NCBI GenBank assembly: GCA_024277285.1
Contig: JAJRVM010000161.1
Location: forward strand, 1-7,693
DNA from: Planctomycetota bacterium
GTDB taxonomy: Bacteria; Planctomycetota; Planctomycetia; Pirellulales; Pirellulaceae
Direction of reading: 5' to 3'
Length of the DNA stretch: 7,693 nt
Shown here: positions 1 through 6,608 of the stretch, piece after piece
Position numbering within the stretch: the stretch's first letter is position 1
Layout of the letters: each line of letters begins with the position of its first letter
The notes under the pieces: generated by a model
What the model was told of the DNA's origin: nothing
Database searches by the model: none
The model's input: the letters and a program-made list of their open reading frames with translations, nothing else
Position numbers and translations under genes: made by a program

Positions 1-30
1 AGCGGCGGTCGAATCTGATGTTTCTTGGGT

Positions 31-109
31 CGCGCAGAAGGCGGACACTTGGTTGGAAGGGAATCGAGCACCGGTCTGTCCGGCACGCGCGAGGTGGACA
101 CTTTGGTGG
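31..109. repeat. Two imperfect copies of a ~25-base repeat
   Basis: Copy 1 (31-56) and copy 2 (86-109) share the pattern CGCGC, then a short A/G-rich stretch, then GGACACTT and a GGT/TGG-rich end. They match over most of their length, with one small length difference in the middle. The copies start 55 bases apart. The stretch GGGTCGCG also occurs just before copy 1 (about 27-34) and just after copy 2 (about 108-115). Nothing here looks coding. This could be a degraded intergenic repeat family or the edge of an old mobile element. I recognise no named family. Confidence 0.45.
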
Positions 110-146
110 GTCGCGGCGTGAACGTAAGACAAGACCACCGAAACCA

Positions 147-180
147 GACTGTCTGGCCCCGCTCCCGACTGTCTGACCCC
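147..180. repeat. Two-copy 14-base direct repeat, period 20
   Basis: GACTGTCTGGCCCC (147-160) and GACTGTCTGACCCC (167-180) differ at one base and are separated by the six bases GCTCCC. The pair lies about 40 bases beyond the stop codon of the broken DUF4038-like gene, reading on the minus strand. Spacing of two helical turns would suit a protein-binding site, but a dispersed intergenic repeat is equally possible. No terminator-like hairpin is formed by the pair. Confidence 0.55.
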
Positions 181-221
181 CCTGCAAAAAGCACCCGTGC
201 CGAACACTATTGGGACAGGCC

Positions 222-636
222 TTATTTGTGTTCCAGGAAGAGCAAGAGAGCTCCCGTGGCGGGGGAGGAAAGTGTCAGTGGCTGTTTCTTTCGCGTGATG
301 TTCATGCGGGATAGTTGTTTTCCCGTGGTCGCGTCGAGCCACGTCACGTTGTAGTTGCCCGGCGGGCATTGAATCGTCACGTTCGTCTTGTTGCCGTCGG
401 GGCGATAAATTACGTAACTCTTGCCAGGGTTAGTCAGGCAATATCCGGTCGATGCCACATTGGGTGCCGGTATGAAACGTTGTAGCGCGATTTGCTGGCT
501 GATTTCTCTGGCTCGCCCCATGGCTTGCCGCACTCGGTCCCATTGCCGGCTCGGGTTCCGTGCAAGAACAACACGCGATCGAGATGAGCATGTTGGCGGC
601 GAAGACGCAAACTGCCAGTGTAATTGAGTATTTCAT
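222..636 (-). pseudogene. Broken DUF4038/collagenase-like glycoside hydrolase-related gene (signal peptide plus C-terminal domain)
   Basis: The C-terminal part is in one minus frame, readable from about 575 down to the TAA at 222-224. It runs from NPSRQWDRVRQAMG through STGYCLTNPGKSYVIYRPDG, a Gly/Trp-containing NYNVTWLDATTG stretch and ends FLEHK. This resembles the last helix and the small beta domain (putative collagen-binding domain, Pfam Collagen_bind_2) found at the C-terminus of DUF4038 proteins. A separate start at 634-636 gives MKYSITLAVCVF followed by a hydrophobic run and a Cys-rich end, which looks like a signal peptide, but it is offset by one base from the C-terminal frame and by itself stops near 430. 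Family members usually have a TIM-barrel domain of several hundred residues between these two parts, and here it is absent. I infer an internal deletion with a frame change. An alternative is a small unrelated lipoprotein ORF overlapping a 5'-truncated remnant. The C-terminal assignment is firmer than the N-terminal one. Confidence 0.6.
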
Positions 637-679
637 GGTGACGTCCATTGCTTGATAGCCACTAGACTCAAAGAACGCC

Positions 680-696
680 CGTTGCCGGTCGCAACG
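680..696 (-). terminator. Weak candidate terminator hairpin after the HEAT-repeat gene
   Basis: On the minus strand CGTTGC-GACCG-GCAACG forms a perfect 6-bp stem with a 5-base loop, about 32 bases beyond the stop of the HEAT-repeat gene. A T-rich stretch (TTCTTT) follows only after several bases, so it is not a classic intrinsic terminator. It could mark the operon end or be chance. Confidence 0.25.
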
Positions 697-728
697 AAGC
701 GAGTCGGTAGCAGCAATGCTCGGAGGAG

Positions 729-2705
729 TTAGTCTTTTCCATGATGCGTTTTCTTCTGTTTGGCTCTGGTGATCAGTTGTTGGGCATAGCCCTTGAATGC
801 CGGATCGCTTGTCGAGGCAATCACTTCTTGCATTGCCTGCATAACCGCGTTCGGCGCCTGTTCGGCGAGCTGGTTGCTTAAGATCAAAGCGACTTCGCAC
901 GCGCGATGTTGGACTTCGCTTGCTTCGAGTTGCGTGAGGGCGAGTGAGAGTGCTGTACGCGAAGGAACACGAAGGAGTGCATCGAGCATGAGCGATCGTT
1001 CATTGGGCCGTTTGGCCAGTGGCATTGCCTTGCTGCACATCTCGATGCGTTGCCGCGCTGGCATGTCAAACTGCCGCAGGATGCGAATATATCCGCGCAA
1101 CGCACGGATGCGGTATTTTTCTTCCGCATGGGTCTTGGCAATGCTCAACAGCAAGGGGGCCGCGTCGGGTGTCATCCATTGGCCCAAAACACGCGTGATC
1201 GTGTCTTGCACGTTCGGATCGGGGTTCTTGGCTGCGTTGGTTACGGCTGTCAGAGCCGTTGGGCCGCCGACGAGTCCGAGCAGTTCGTATAGTTGGAGCT
1301 GCACGGCCCCCGTTGTTTTCGGCAAACACGAGACGATTTCCTTAGCACAAGTTTCTGCATCTCCCAAACGAACGCAGGAAGCAAGGAGAGCGACTCGAGT
1401 CGCATCAAGTTCCTCTGGCGATGACTTGGCGACCAATCGTTTCGTAAGCACTCCAAGTTGATTTGCGGGTAGGACATTGCCGAGTGCCTTAAGTGCCGCA
1501 ACTCGCTCGTCGAGCTCGTTTGCCTCAGCGCCCTGCAACAGCGCGTTGAGTCCTTCGGCAATGTGGCGATGACCGATTAAGTCGTAGAGGACAGTCCGTG
1601 TGTTTGTGTCGGCCTCTTTCAGGCCCTTGAGCAGCATCGCGTTCATGGCGGGATCGTCCAGCCTGATGATTGCCTTGCTTGCAGCCGTGGCGATCTGTGC
1701 ATTGGGACCGCAGGCGAGCTCCAGCAGTTTTTCGCGCACCGACTTGTGCTGAAAATGAGAAAGGGCACTAGTCGCGGCGATTCGCAGTGTCGCGTGTTCG
1801 CTATCGGTTGCCTTGAGCAATGTAGGCAGGACCACTTCGTCTTTCCGGTCGCCTAATGCAGTGACCAAAAGGACGCGTTGCTCAAGGGAAGCTCGTTCCA
1901 TTTGGGCGCGGAGTGCCTCGGTGGTGGTCTTGCCGGGAATCTCATGAGCGATGGTCAACGCCATTCGGAAACCCGCTTCATCCCGTGCCATTAGCGAGCT
2001 CAGCAGGTCCGCCTTGATGGTTGTGTCTGACAGCAGTACGCCTTGAGTGGCAGCCAGGCGAATGTGTTCGGGGAGCTGCGTCAGTATAATTGCGCGGCAG
2101 AGTGTCGCCGCCATCTCGCCACGACCGTCGCTCTGGCACTGCTGAGCCGCAATCAAGCACGCTTTGCCGATGGCTTTCTGTGTTTGGAGCCCGGCGGTTG
2201 GGAGTGTCGTGAGCAGCGCGGTTGCTGCAGGGTCTGACGCGATGCGTCCCAGGGCAAAGGCTGCCGCGCTTGCGATTTCAGCATCAGCTGCTCGCAGCAA
2301 TGGCTCCAGCACCGTAATGGCCAGTTTATCGCGCCGAGCTCCCAACGAATTCAAGACGCCAACTAGTAATTGTCCCTTCAGTTTCGGCACCGCAGTGCGC
2401 AATGCGGTTGCGGCACGAGGGTCCGGAATGGCCTCGAGCCCGATGCGCGCCGCGTGAGAAAGCTGTGGATCCTCTAGTAAGGCAGCTAACGCTGGTACGG
2501 AATCTCCCGTGCCAACAACGCCCAACTTCTTGCACGCCTCAATCTTTTTCAGCCGGCTCGTGTCCGCCCGCAGCACGGCATAGAGCTCGTCGAGTCGTGC
2601 CGAGGGAATCGGTGGTTGTGTTTGAGCGAGAGCGGCGGCGGTAAGTCCAAAAACCGTCAAAGCCACTAGCACCGTGCTGTGTGGCCAACTGAGCGACCGT
2701 TTCAT
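729..2705 (-). CDS. Secreted HEAT-repeat protein
   Basis: This is a 658-residue protein. Residues 1-27 form a Sec signal peptide: MKRS, a hydrophobic core around residues 11-25 and a likely cut after ALA at 27. The rest is almost wholly alpha-helical with paired helices typical of HEAT repeats. Clear units lie at about 55-165 (for example VPALAALLEDPQLSHAARIGLEAI), 275-350, 350-410 and 465-545. There is no CxxCH, so it is not a cytochrome c, although HEAT repeats are often fused to heme domains in planctomycetes. No catalytic motif is seen. The likely role is a periplasmic scaffold or binding protein for its operon partners (inference). The open frame extends to 2810, which would overlap the upstream oxidoreductase gene by 13 bases. 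I chose 2705 because a GGGAG lies 8 bases upstream and the signal peptide then sits at the N-terminus. It is probably the last intact gene of the operon, 92 bases after its neighbour. Confidence 0.85.
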   Translation of the reverse strand: MKRSLSWPHSTVLVALTVFGLTAAALAQTQPPIPSARLDELYAVLRADTSRLKKIEACKKLGVVGTGDSVPALAALLEDPQLSHAARIGLEAIPDPRAATALRTAVPKLKGQLLVGVLNSLGARRDKLAITVLEPLLRAADAEIASAAAFALGRIASDPAATALLTTLPTAGLQTQKAIGKACLIAAQQCQSDGRGEMAATLCRAIILTQLPEHIRLAATQGVLLSDTTIKADLLSSLMARDEAGFRMALTIAHEIPGKTTTEALRAQMERASLEQRVLLVTALGDRKDEVVLPTLLKATDSEHATLRIAATSALSHFQHKSVREKLLELACGPNAQIATAASKAIIRLDDPAMNAMLLKGLKEADTNTRTVLYDLIGHRHIAEGLNALLQGAEANELDERVAALKALGNVLPANQLGVLTKRLVAKSSPEELDATRVALLASCVRLGDAETCAKEIVSCLPKTTGAVQLQLYELLGLVGGPTALTAVTNAAKNPDPNVQDTITRVLGQWMTPDAAPLLLSIAKTHAEEKYRIRALRGYIRILRQFDMPARQRIEMCSKAMPLAKRPNERSLMLDALLRVPSRTALSLALTQLEASEVQHRACEVALILSNQLAEQAPNAVMQAMQEVIASTSDPAFKGYAQQLITRAKQKKTHHGKD

Positions 2706-2713
2706 GTGCGAAA

Positions 2714-2718
2714 CTCCC
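2714..2718 (-). promoter_or_regulatory. Shine-Dalgarno site GGGAG fixing the HEAT-repeat gene start
   Basis: GGGAG on the minus strand ends 8 bases before the ATG at 2703-2705. This spacing, together with the signal peptide beginning right at that Met, decides against the ATG at 2810. Confidence 0.6.
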
Positions 2719-2797
2719 AATTCTAGCTGTGCAGGCTGGTCGGCCCATTTTTCGGCCGTCCGCGAACCGCCGACTGCCTTTCTCATTGCGTTCACCG

Positions 2798-4150
2798 TCA
2801 CACTCGCCACGGCTCGCGCATTGCCCGGCGGCGTAAGCGGTTGGCTTCGTCATCTCCGACAAATGCCTCCTTGGCCGGGTCCCATTTGAGGACGCGGCCC
2901 GTCCAATGCGCGATGCAGCCGAGCTGCGCCACTGACGTGCTGCGATATCCAATAGCGACGTCCGCTGCAGGACGCCGTCGAGTGCGGATCGCATTGAGCC
3001 AGTTTTGGTGGTGGTCGTTGACCGTTTCGCTATGATCATATCGAGCGGGATAGTCGGTGACGATCTCCTTGGGATAGGACGTCAAATAACCCATCCTGCC
3101 GACGTGAATCCAACCACGCTGCCCTACGTACAATGCACCAAAGTTCTGCAGCGAAGTGATTGGATCCCAACCGGCGGGGATGGCGTGTTTCTGTGGATCG
3201 AGTTTGCGGTCGACCACGTGCAGCGTTTCGCCCGTGGCGTACTTGTACGTCAGTTCAGAAACGCCGCCCGCTTCGGGCGGTGCGATTTCGACCGGCCCGC
3301 TTCTGTCAGCTCCCAGCGCCCACTGAACGACATCGAAGGAGTGGACTGCGTTGCTAGTCAAGTTGCCACCGCCGAAATCGCGGCAAAAGTCCCAGGGTAC
3401 GACTCGCGGTGGCTTGCCGTAGATGTGGAATCGGCTGTTGTAAGGTCGCCATGGAGCGGGCCCCAACCAGAGGTTCCAGTCGAGTCCTTCAGGGATCGGT
3501 TCAGCAGGCAAGTCGACTTCGCTGCTCGTTCCAGGAAAGTGGATGTAGACATCACTTATTTTGCCAAGCGCTCCATCTCTAACAAGCTCGCAAGCTAATC
3601 GATACTCGCGTGCCGATCGCTGTTGCAGGCCCGTCTGAAAAACGCGACCGTACCGTCGCACCGCATCGACCATGGCTCGCCCTTGGTAGATGGTCAGCGA
3701 CATCGGCTTCTCACAGTAAACATCCTTGCCAGCTTCGGCGGCCAACACCGAGGCAACGCCGTGCCACCGATCACCCGTCGCAATGACCACTGCGTCAATG
3801 TCATTACGGGCAAGCATGTCTCGAAGATCATTGTAGACCTTACATCCGGTGTAGGAGCCGCTGCGACGTTGTTTGGCGTATTCCTCCTCGGTCAAGCGTT
3901 TTGCATTCTCTCGTCGCCACGTGTCGACGTCACATATGGCCAGCACTTGGGTCGCCGGATCACGCAGGAATCGGCGATGGTGCCCCTGGCCCATCATGCC
4001 GACGCCGATGAACCCGAGTGTGATTCGGTCGCTTGGTGGTGGCGTGCCTTGACTGCCGATCGCCGTTGACGAAATCACCGTCGGCGCCGCGACGATGGCA
4101 CTTGCCTGTTTCAAAAAACGGCGACGAGTTGTGCGTATGTTGTCCTGCAT
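2798..4150 (-). CDS. Tat-exported Gfo/Idh/MocA-family oxidoreductase
   Basis: This is a 450-residue protein, the usual length for exported planctomycete members. Residues 8-14 (TRRRFLK) with the following AIVAAPTVISSTAIG form a twin-arginine signal. The N-terminal Rossmann fold carries the nucleotide-binding loop GFIGVGMMG (46-54), ICDVD (72-76) at the end of the second strand, and the family motif EKP at 147-149, where the Lys is the usual catalytic or cofactor-orienting residue. The C-terminal alpha/beta domain has LDWNLWLGPAPWRPYN (223-238), typical of the bacterial-type C-terminal domain in this group, and GGGNLTSNAVHSFDVVQWALG (260-280), whose His270 and Asp273 match the usual active-site region. 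Family members use NAD(P) to oxidise, reduce or cleave sugars and related polyols. The specific substrate is not evident. The start at 4150 is supported by GAGGG 8 bases upstream. It follows the ThuA-type gene by 58 bases and precedes the HEAT gene by 92, so co-transcription is likely. Confidence 0.94.
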   Translation of the reverse strand: MQDNIRTTRRRFLKQASAIVAAPTVISSTAIGSQGTPPPSDRITLGFIGVGMMGQGHHRRFLRDPATQVLAICDVDTWRRENAKRLTEEEYAKQRRSGSYTGCKVYNDLRDMLARNDIDAVVIATGDRWHGVASVLAAEAGKDVYCEKPMSLTIYQGRAMVDAVRRYGRVFQTGLQQRSAREYRLACELVRDGALGKISDVYIHFPGTSSEVDLPAEPIPEGLDWNLWLGPAPWRPYNSRFHIYGKPPRVVPWDFCRDFGGGNLTSNAVHSFDVVQWALGADRSGPVEIAPPEAGGVSELTYKYATGETLHVVDRKLDPQKHAIPAGWDPITSLQNFGALYVGQRGWIHVGRMGYLTSYPKEIVTDYPARYDHSETVNDHHQNWLNAIRTRRRPAADVAIGYRSTSVAQLGCIAHWTGRVLKWDPAKEAFVGDDEANRLRRRAMREPWRV

Positions 4151-4208
4151 CGACGAGCCCCTCGGTTGGTTGTTTCAGGCGATCGTGGCCCCTTAGCGAA
4201 AAGCGGCG

Positions 4209-5882
4209 TTAGCGTTCTTTCAGTTGCAAGCTGACTCGGTTCAAGAGATCGATACTGGGTCCAAGAGCACCGCATGTGTCGGTCGTTGTGCGCGCCGGGC
4301 AAACCCTAAAAACGATTGGGTTGGACGCCGTGCCGGTCAGTGGCTGTAGAAACATGGTAAGCTGCCGTTGCATGTTGGCCTTGGACCATGCCGCACCGTC
4401 GCCAGTGGTCACGGGCAGTTGTGGCATGACGCAAGTGAAGGCATGATTGGGCGAGTCGAGCACCGCAGCGTCACTGTTCATGTTCGAGGCAAGATCCACG
4501 TCATGACCAATCCATTGGTGGAGTTCAGGAGCAGTAGTCTTGCTTAATCTCGCCGTCCCGGGAGTGTCTGGTAGGGAGATTCGTAGATCGAAATCCGCTG
4601 CCAGCTTGGCAACCCGCTCCAGCGATTCGGGCGGCTTGCTGACGAGGATTACTTCAAACCCCATCCTCCTGGCGAACGAAAGCAGCTGACGCGCCGTTTC
4701 CTCTTGAGCAGGCATCTCGTCAATCGAGTAGGTCAGCAATCGCACTCCGGCGTCATCCAGACGCAGGCGAATCTGCCGCAATTCATCCTCGTTCAAGCCT
4801 GGCCGAAGCGGCTTGGCAATCGAGTCGCTTACTTGTTGGGCCTCACTCGCGCCGAGGTAAGGCAGTTGGCACCTCGCTGCCAGGTCGATCGCTTTGAATA
4901 GCGTGCCAGCCCGTTCCGTCGCGGGGCCAAGTTCGAGTTGCCAGCCAAGTTGCTCTTGAGCACGCATGGCCGGTGTCAACTTAGCGCTGGGTGTGGTCGG
5001 TGCGGGCAGGTCGCCCAGCGCGAACTGGATTGCTCCCAGGTAGAACTCCAACATCTTTGGATCCCAGAAGACGTACGGGTTGTGGGCGATCGTGCAGTAG
5101 AAGACGCGTCCTCGCCCATAGCTGCGGATCCAGGCCAAAGCATAGTCGTTGTCGGGTCGATCTACTTGACCACGCGGGTAGCCTCCTTGCGTCATGTCGG
5201 TTCTCTCCGTATCGATACTCAACAGCACGCGCACACGATTCCGGGAATAGGGTCCGTGGACGCGAAAAAACTCGTCGCGAAAATCGAAACGCTTGCCCTC
5301 GAACGGCGTATTGATCGGACTGCTGGGATCGTCGAGATGGATCACCACATGTTCGTCGCTGTTCTTGTGGTTCGCTCCGCGACCACCGAGCATACGTCCG
5401 AATTCAGGCCAATCCTCGATGGCACCAGGCCAGCGCGTGAAGGCGACGGTTGTTCCATGCACACCCAACATGCCGCCTCCCGAGTAGATGAAATCGACGA
5501 GACTCTGGCGGAGCTCTTGCTGCTCAAACAAATTGCCGACGTTATTGTTGAAAAACACGGCGTCGAACTGCCGTAAGGTATCCGGTCGAAACATTGCGGG
5601 ATCGTTGCTGATCACGCTCTCAAACGCACCCGTTCTACGGCCCATTTGCGCGAACGCATAGTTGGCATAACGAATGGAACCGTGGCCCGGATAACCAATA
5701 TTTAGACCGAAGATCAACAGCTTACGTGGTTTGATGGGTTTGACCATCGCACGCTCTGGAATGGCGGCATCAATCCTTTGTTGGTCGGCTTTGCTGACTT
5801 GTGCCGCCGCACCTCGCAAATTGGCAAGTGAAGCGGCGAGTATCGAGACGGACAAGACGGTTGTTTGCCAATGCCTGTTCAT
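4209..5882 (-). CDS. Secreted ThuA-domain protein fused to a degenerate sugar isomerase-like TIM barrel
   Basis: This is a 557-residue protein. Residues 1-28 form a Sec signal peptide with a likely cut after AAA or AAAQ. Residues ~52-290 form a ThuA-like (trehalose utilisation, class I glutamine amidotransferase-like fold) domain: KLLIFGLNIGYPGHGS (54-69), FDAVFFNNNVGN (106-117), the turn SGGGMLGVHGTT (134-145), DEFFRVHGPYSR (203-214) and RSYGRGRVFYCTIAHNP (253-269). Residues ~311-440 resemble the first half of a xylose-isomerase-like or sugar phosphate isomerase/epimerase barrel: FKAIDLAARCQLPYLGA (329-345), ELRQIRLRLDDAGVRLLTYS (367-386) and the ARRMGFEVILVS strand (404-415). The usual SEPP reads SKPP (K416), and the usual HNH-type stretch reads LPD (437-439). 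The last ~100 residues do not resemble any domain I recognise. The activity of ThuA proteins is poorly defined, but they recur in sugar-catabolism clusters. A TGGAG lies 10 bases before the start. It is probably the first gene of the minus-strand operon. Confidence 0.88.
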   Translation of the reverse strand: MNRHWQTTVLSVSILAASLANLRGAAAQVSKADQQRIDAAIPERAMVKPIKPRKLLIFGLNIGYPGHGSIRYANYAFAQMGRRTGAFESVISNDPAMFRPDTLRQFDAVFFNNNVGNLFEQQELRQSLVDFIYSGGGMLGVHGTTVAFTRWPGAIEDWPEFGRMLGGRGANHKNSDEHVVIHLDDPSSPINTPFEGKRFDFRDEFFRVHGPYSRNRVRVLLSIDTERTDMTQGGYPRGQVDRPDNDYALAWIRSYGRGRVFYCTIAHNPYVFWDPKMLEFYLGAIQFALGDLPAPTTPSAKLTPAMRAQEQLGWQLELGPATERAGTLFKAIDLAARCQLPYLGASEAQQVSDSIAKPLRPGLNEDELRQIRLRLDDAGVRLLTYSIDEMPAQEETARQLLSFARRMGFEVILVSKPPESLERVAKLAADFDLRISLPDTPGTARLSKTTAPELHQWIGHDVDLASNMNSDAAVLDSPNHAFTCVMPQLPVTTGDGAAWSKANMQRQLTMFLQPLTGTASNPIVFRVCPARTTTDTCGALGPSIDLLNRVSLQLKER

Positions 5883-6210
5883 CAGGAGGGGACTCCAGTC
5901 GGCGAGTTGTAGCGCAGGGAACGTGTCAAAGGGAGTGCCATGGCAGTTTTCTCAAAAACGTATTTGTTGGCTGAACGATCAGTGTTGGAGCTCGCCCTCT
6001 GCGGGGCGATCTCGCTTTTCCGGTGGCAAGTGACAGCCCTTTCGGTGTGAGTGCCCCATGGGCGTGAACTGGGCGGGCGCCTTCCCGGAACTTGAGGGAT
6101 TGTTCTGTCGTGGGCCAGAAGCACCGCAGGTTCTTTTCCCGTCGGGACATTTCAACCTATCATATGCGACGGTCGGAAACAGTAGGGGAGCGAGCAGAAT
6201 TGCAAGCCTC

Positions 6211-6250
6211 GGGGGGCGTCTTGGGGCAGGGTCTTGGGGCAGGGGGGGGG
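6211..6250 (+). other. Predicted G-quadruplex motif
   Basis: Five G-tracts occur on the plus strand: 6211-6216 (6 G), 6223-6226 (4), 6229-6231 (3), 6236-6239 (4) and 6242-6250 (9). The loops are 6, 2, 4 and 2 bases. This satisfies the standard rule of four or more tracts of at least three G with loops of 1-7, with a spare tract. It lies about 330 bases upstream of the plus-strand gene's left partner start at 5882 and about 360 upstream of the start at 6609. Whether it folds or acts is not known. Confidence 0.7.
6218..6243. repeat. Perfect tandem duplication of a 13-mer
   Basis: GTCTTGGGGCAGG occurs twice in direct succession (6218-6230 and 6231-6243) and runs into a G tract. The two copies supply several of the G-runs of the quadruplex motif. 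The identity and the adjoining homopolymer suggest recent slippage, and copy number may vary between strains. Confidence 0.85.
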
Positions 6251-6298
6251 CTCACGATTGTGAGATTGAACGCCAAGTCGCCGAGACGTGTTGAAGCT

Positions 6299-6308
6299 GG
6301 GGGCCCCC
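6299..6308. repeat. Perfect GC palindrome GGGGGCCCCC
   Basis: This is a ten-base self-complementary sequence, about 50 bases after the G-rich block. It has no loop and so is more likely a protein-contact site or chance than an RNA hairpin. Confidence 0.4.
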
Positions 6309-6496
6309 ATTCGCTTGCGGCGTTTCTTGATCCTTGTGCGGGCGTCGCTTGCAGGGCACCATCCTTTACCAGTTCGCCGAGCGTTCACGGCTCACGGCTA
6401 TATTGCCCTGCGATGAGTCTGTTTGTTGACGACCAGTCGCTTGCTGAGAGGATGCGCGACCATCGGACGACGTAAACGCGACGGCGAACGTACTGG

Positions 6497-6527
6497 GATT
6501 AGCATGGTGGTTTCGATTAAGATGGTG
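6497..6527 (+). promoter_or_regulatory. Spaced direct repeat upstream of the NPCBM gene, possible operator
   Basis: GATTAGCATGGTG (6497-6509) and GATTAAGATGGTG (6515-6527) match at 11 of 13 positions and start 18 bases apart. They lie 82-112 bases before the ATG at 6609, in the zone expected for an activator or repressor site. No defined regulator is encoded in the window. The function is inferred from position only. Confidence 0.35.
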
Positions 6528-6608
6528 TGATGTGGGCTTCAAACCAAGCTATGTCATAAGACGCCTTGATCTGCCAAGATGCAACAAGACTGAAGAGAAG
6601 AAAAAGAC

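Larger units (their letters stand above)
5883..6608. other. Divergent intergenic region (726 bases), no gene supported
   Basis: The region lies between the first gene of the minus-strand operon and the plus-strand NPCBM gene, so both promoters should be here. I see no convincing promoter, tRNA or conserved RNA. Open frames within it (for example plus 6092-6475) have no family resemblance, signal peptide or ribosome site. Visible structure includes a 10-base palindrome TGCCATGGCA (5936-5945), a small hairpin with stem TCGCCC/GGGCGA (5992-6009), a G-rich block (6211-6250), the palindrome GGGGGCCCCC (6299-6308) and a spaced direct repeat near 6500. Its length is large for a simple pair of divergent promoters, so it may hold a regulatory RNA, a long leader or a lost gene. 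Confidence 0.6.

Noticed and set aside
25..354. A 109-codon plus-strand open frame at the left end
   Set aside because: It spans the short repeats and the antisense of the DUF4038-like C-terminal domain. There is no family resemblance or start signal.
793..1461. A 222-codon open frame on the plus strand
   Set aside because: It lies wholly opposite the HEAT-repeat gene, has low-complexity Ser/Arg-rich composition and no family resemblance. It is an antisense shadow.
729..2705. HEAT-repeat protein as a cytochrome
   Set aside because: There is no CxxCH in the whole protein. The scattered Cys residues do not form a heme-attachment motif.
2706..2810. A longer N-terminus for the HEAT-repeat protein starting at 2810
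   Set aside because: It would place 35 residues before a clear signal peptide and overlap the preceding gene. The Shine-Dalgarno site supports 2705.
3005..3598. A 197-codon open frame on the plus strand
   Set aside because: It is antisense to the well-supported Gfo/Idh/MocA gene and resembles no protein.
4938..5576. A 212-codon open frame on the plus strand
   Set aside because: It is antisense to the ThuA domain, whose motifs are clear on the minus strand.
5906..5929. TTGACA (minus, 5924-5929) as a -35 box for the ThuA operon
   Set aside because: The hexamer is perfect, but the only -10-like sequence (TACAAC, about 5906-5911) is 12 bases away instead of about 17, and planctomycete promoters are not well defined.
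6092..6475. A 127-codon open frame in the divergent spacer
   Set aside because: It runs through the G-tract repeats, lacks a ribosome site and resembles nothing. The minus-strand frame at 6152-6388 is equally unsupported.
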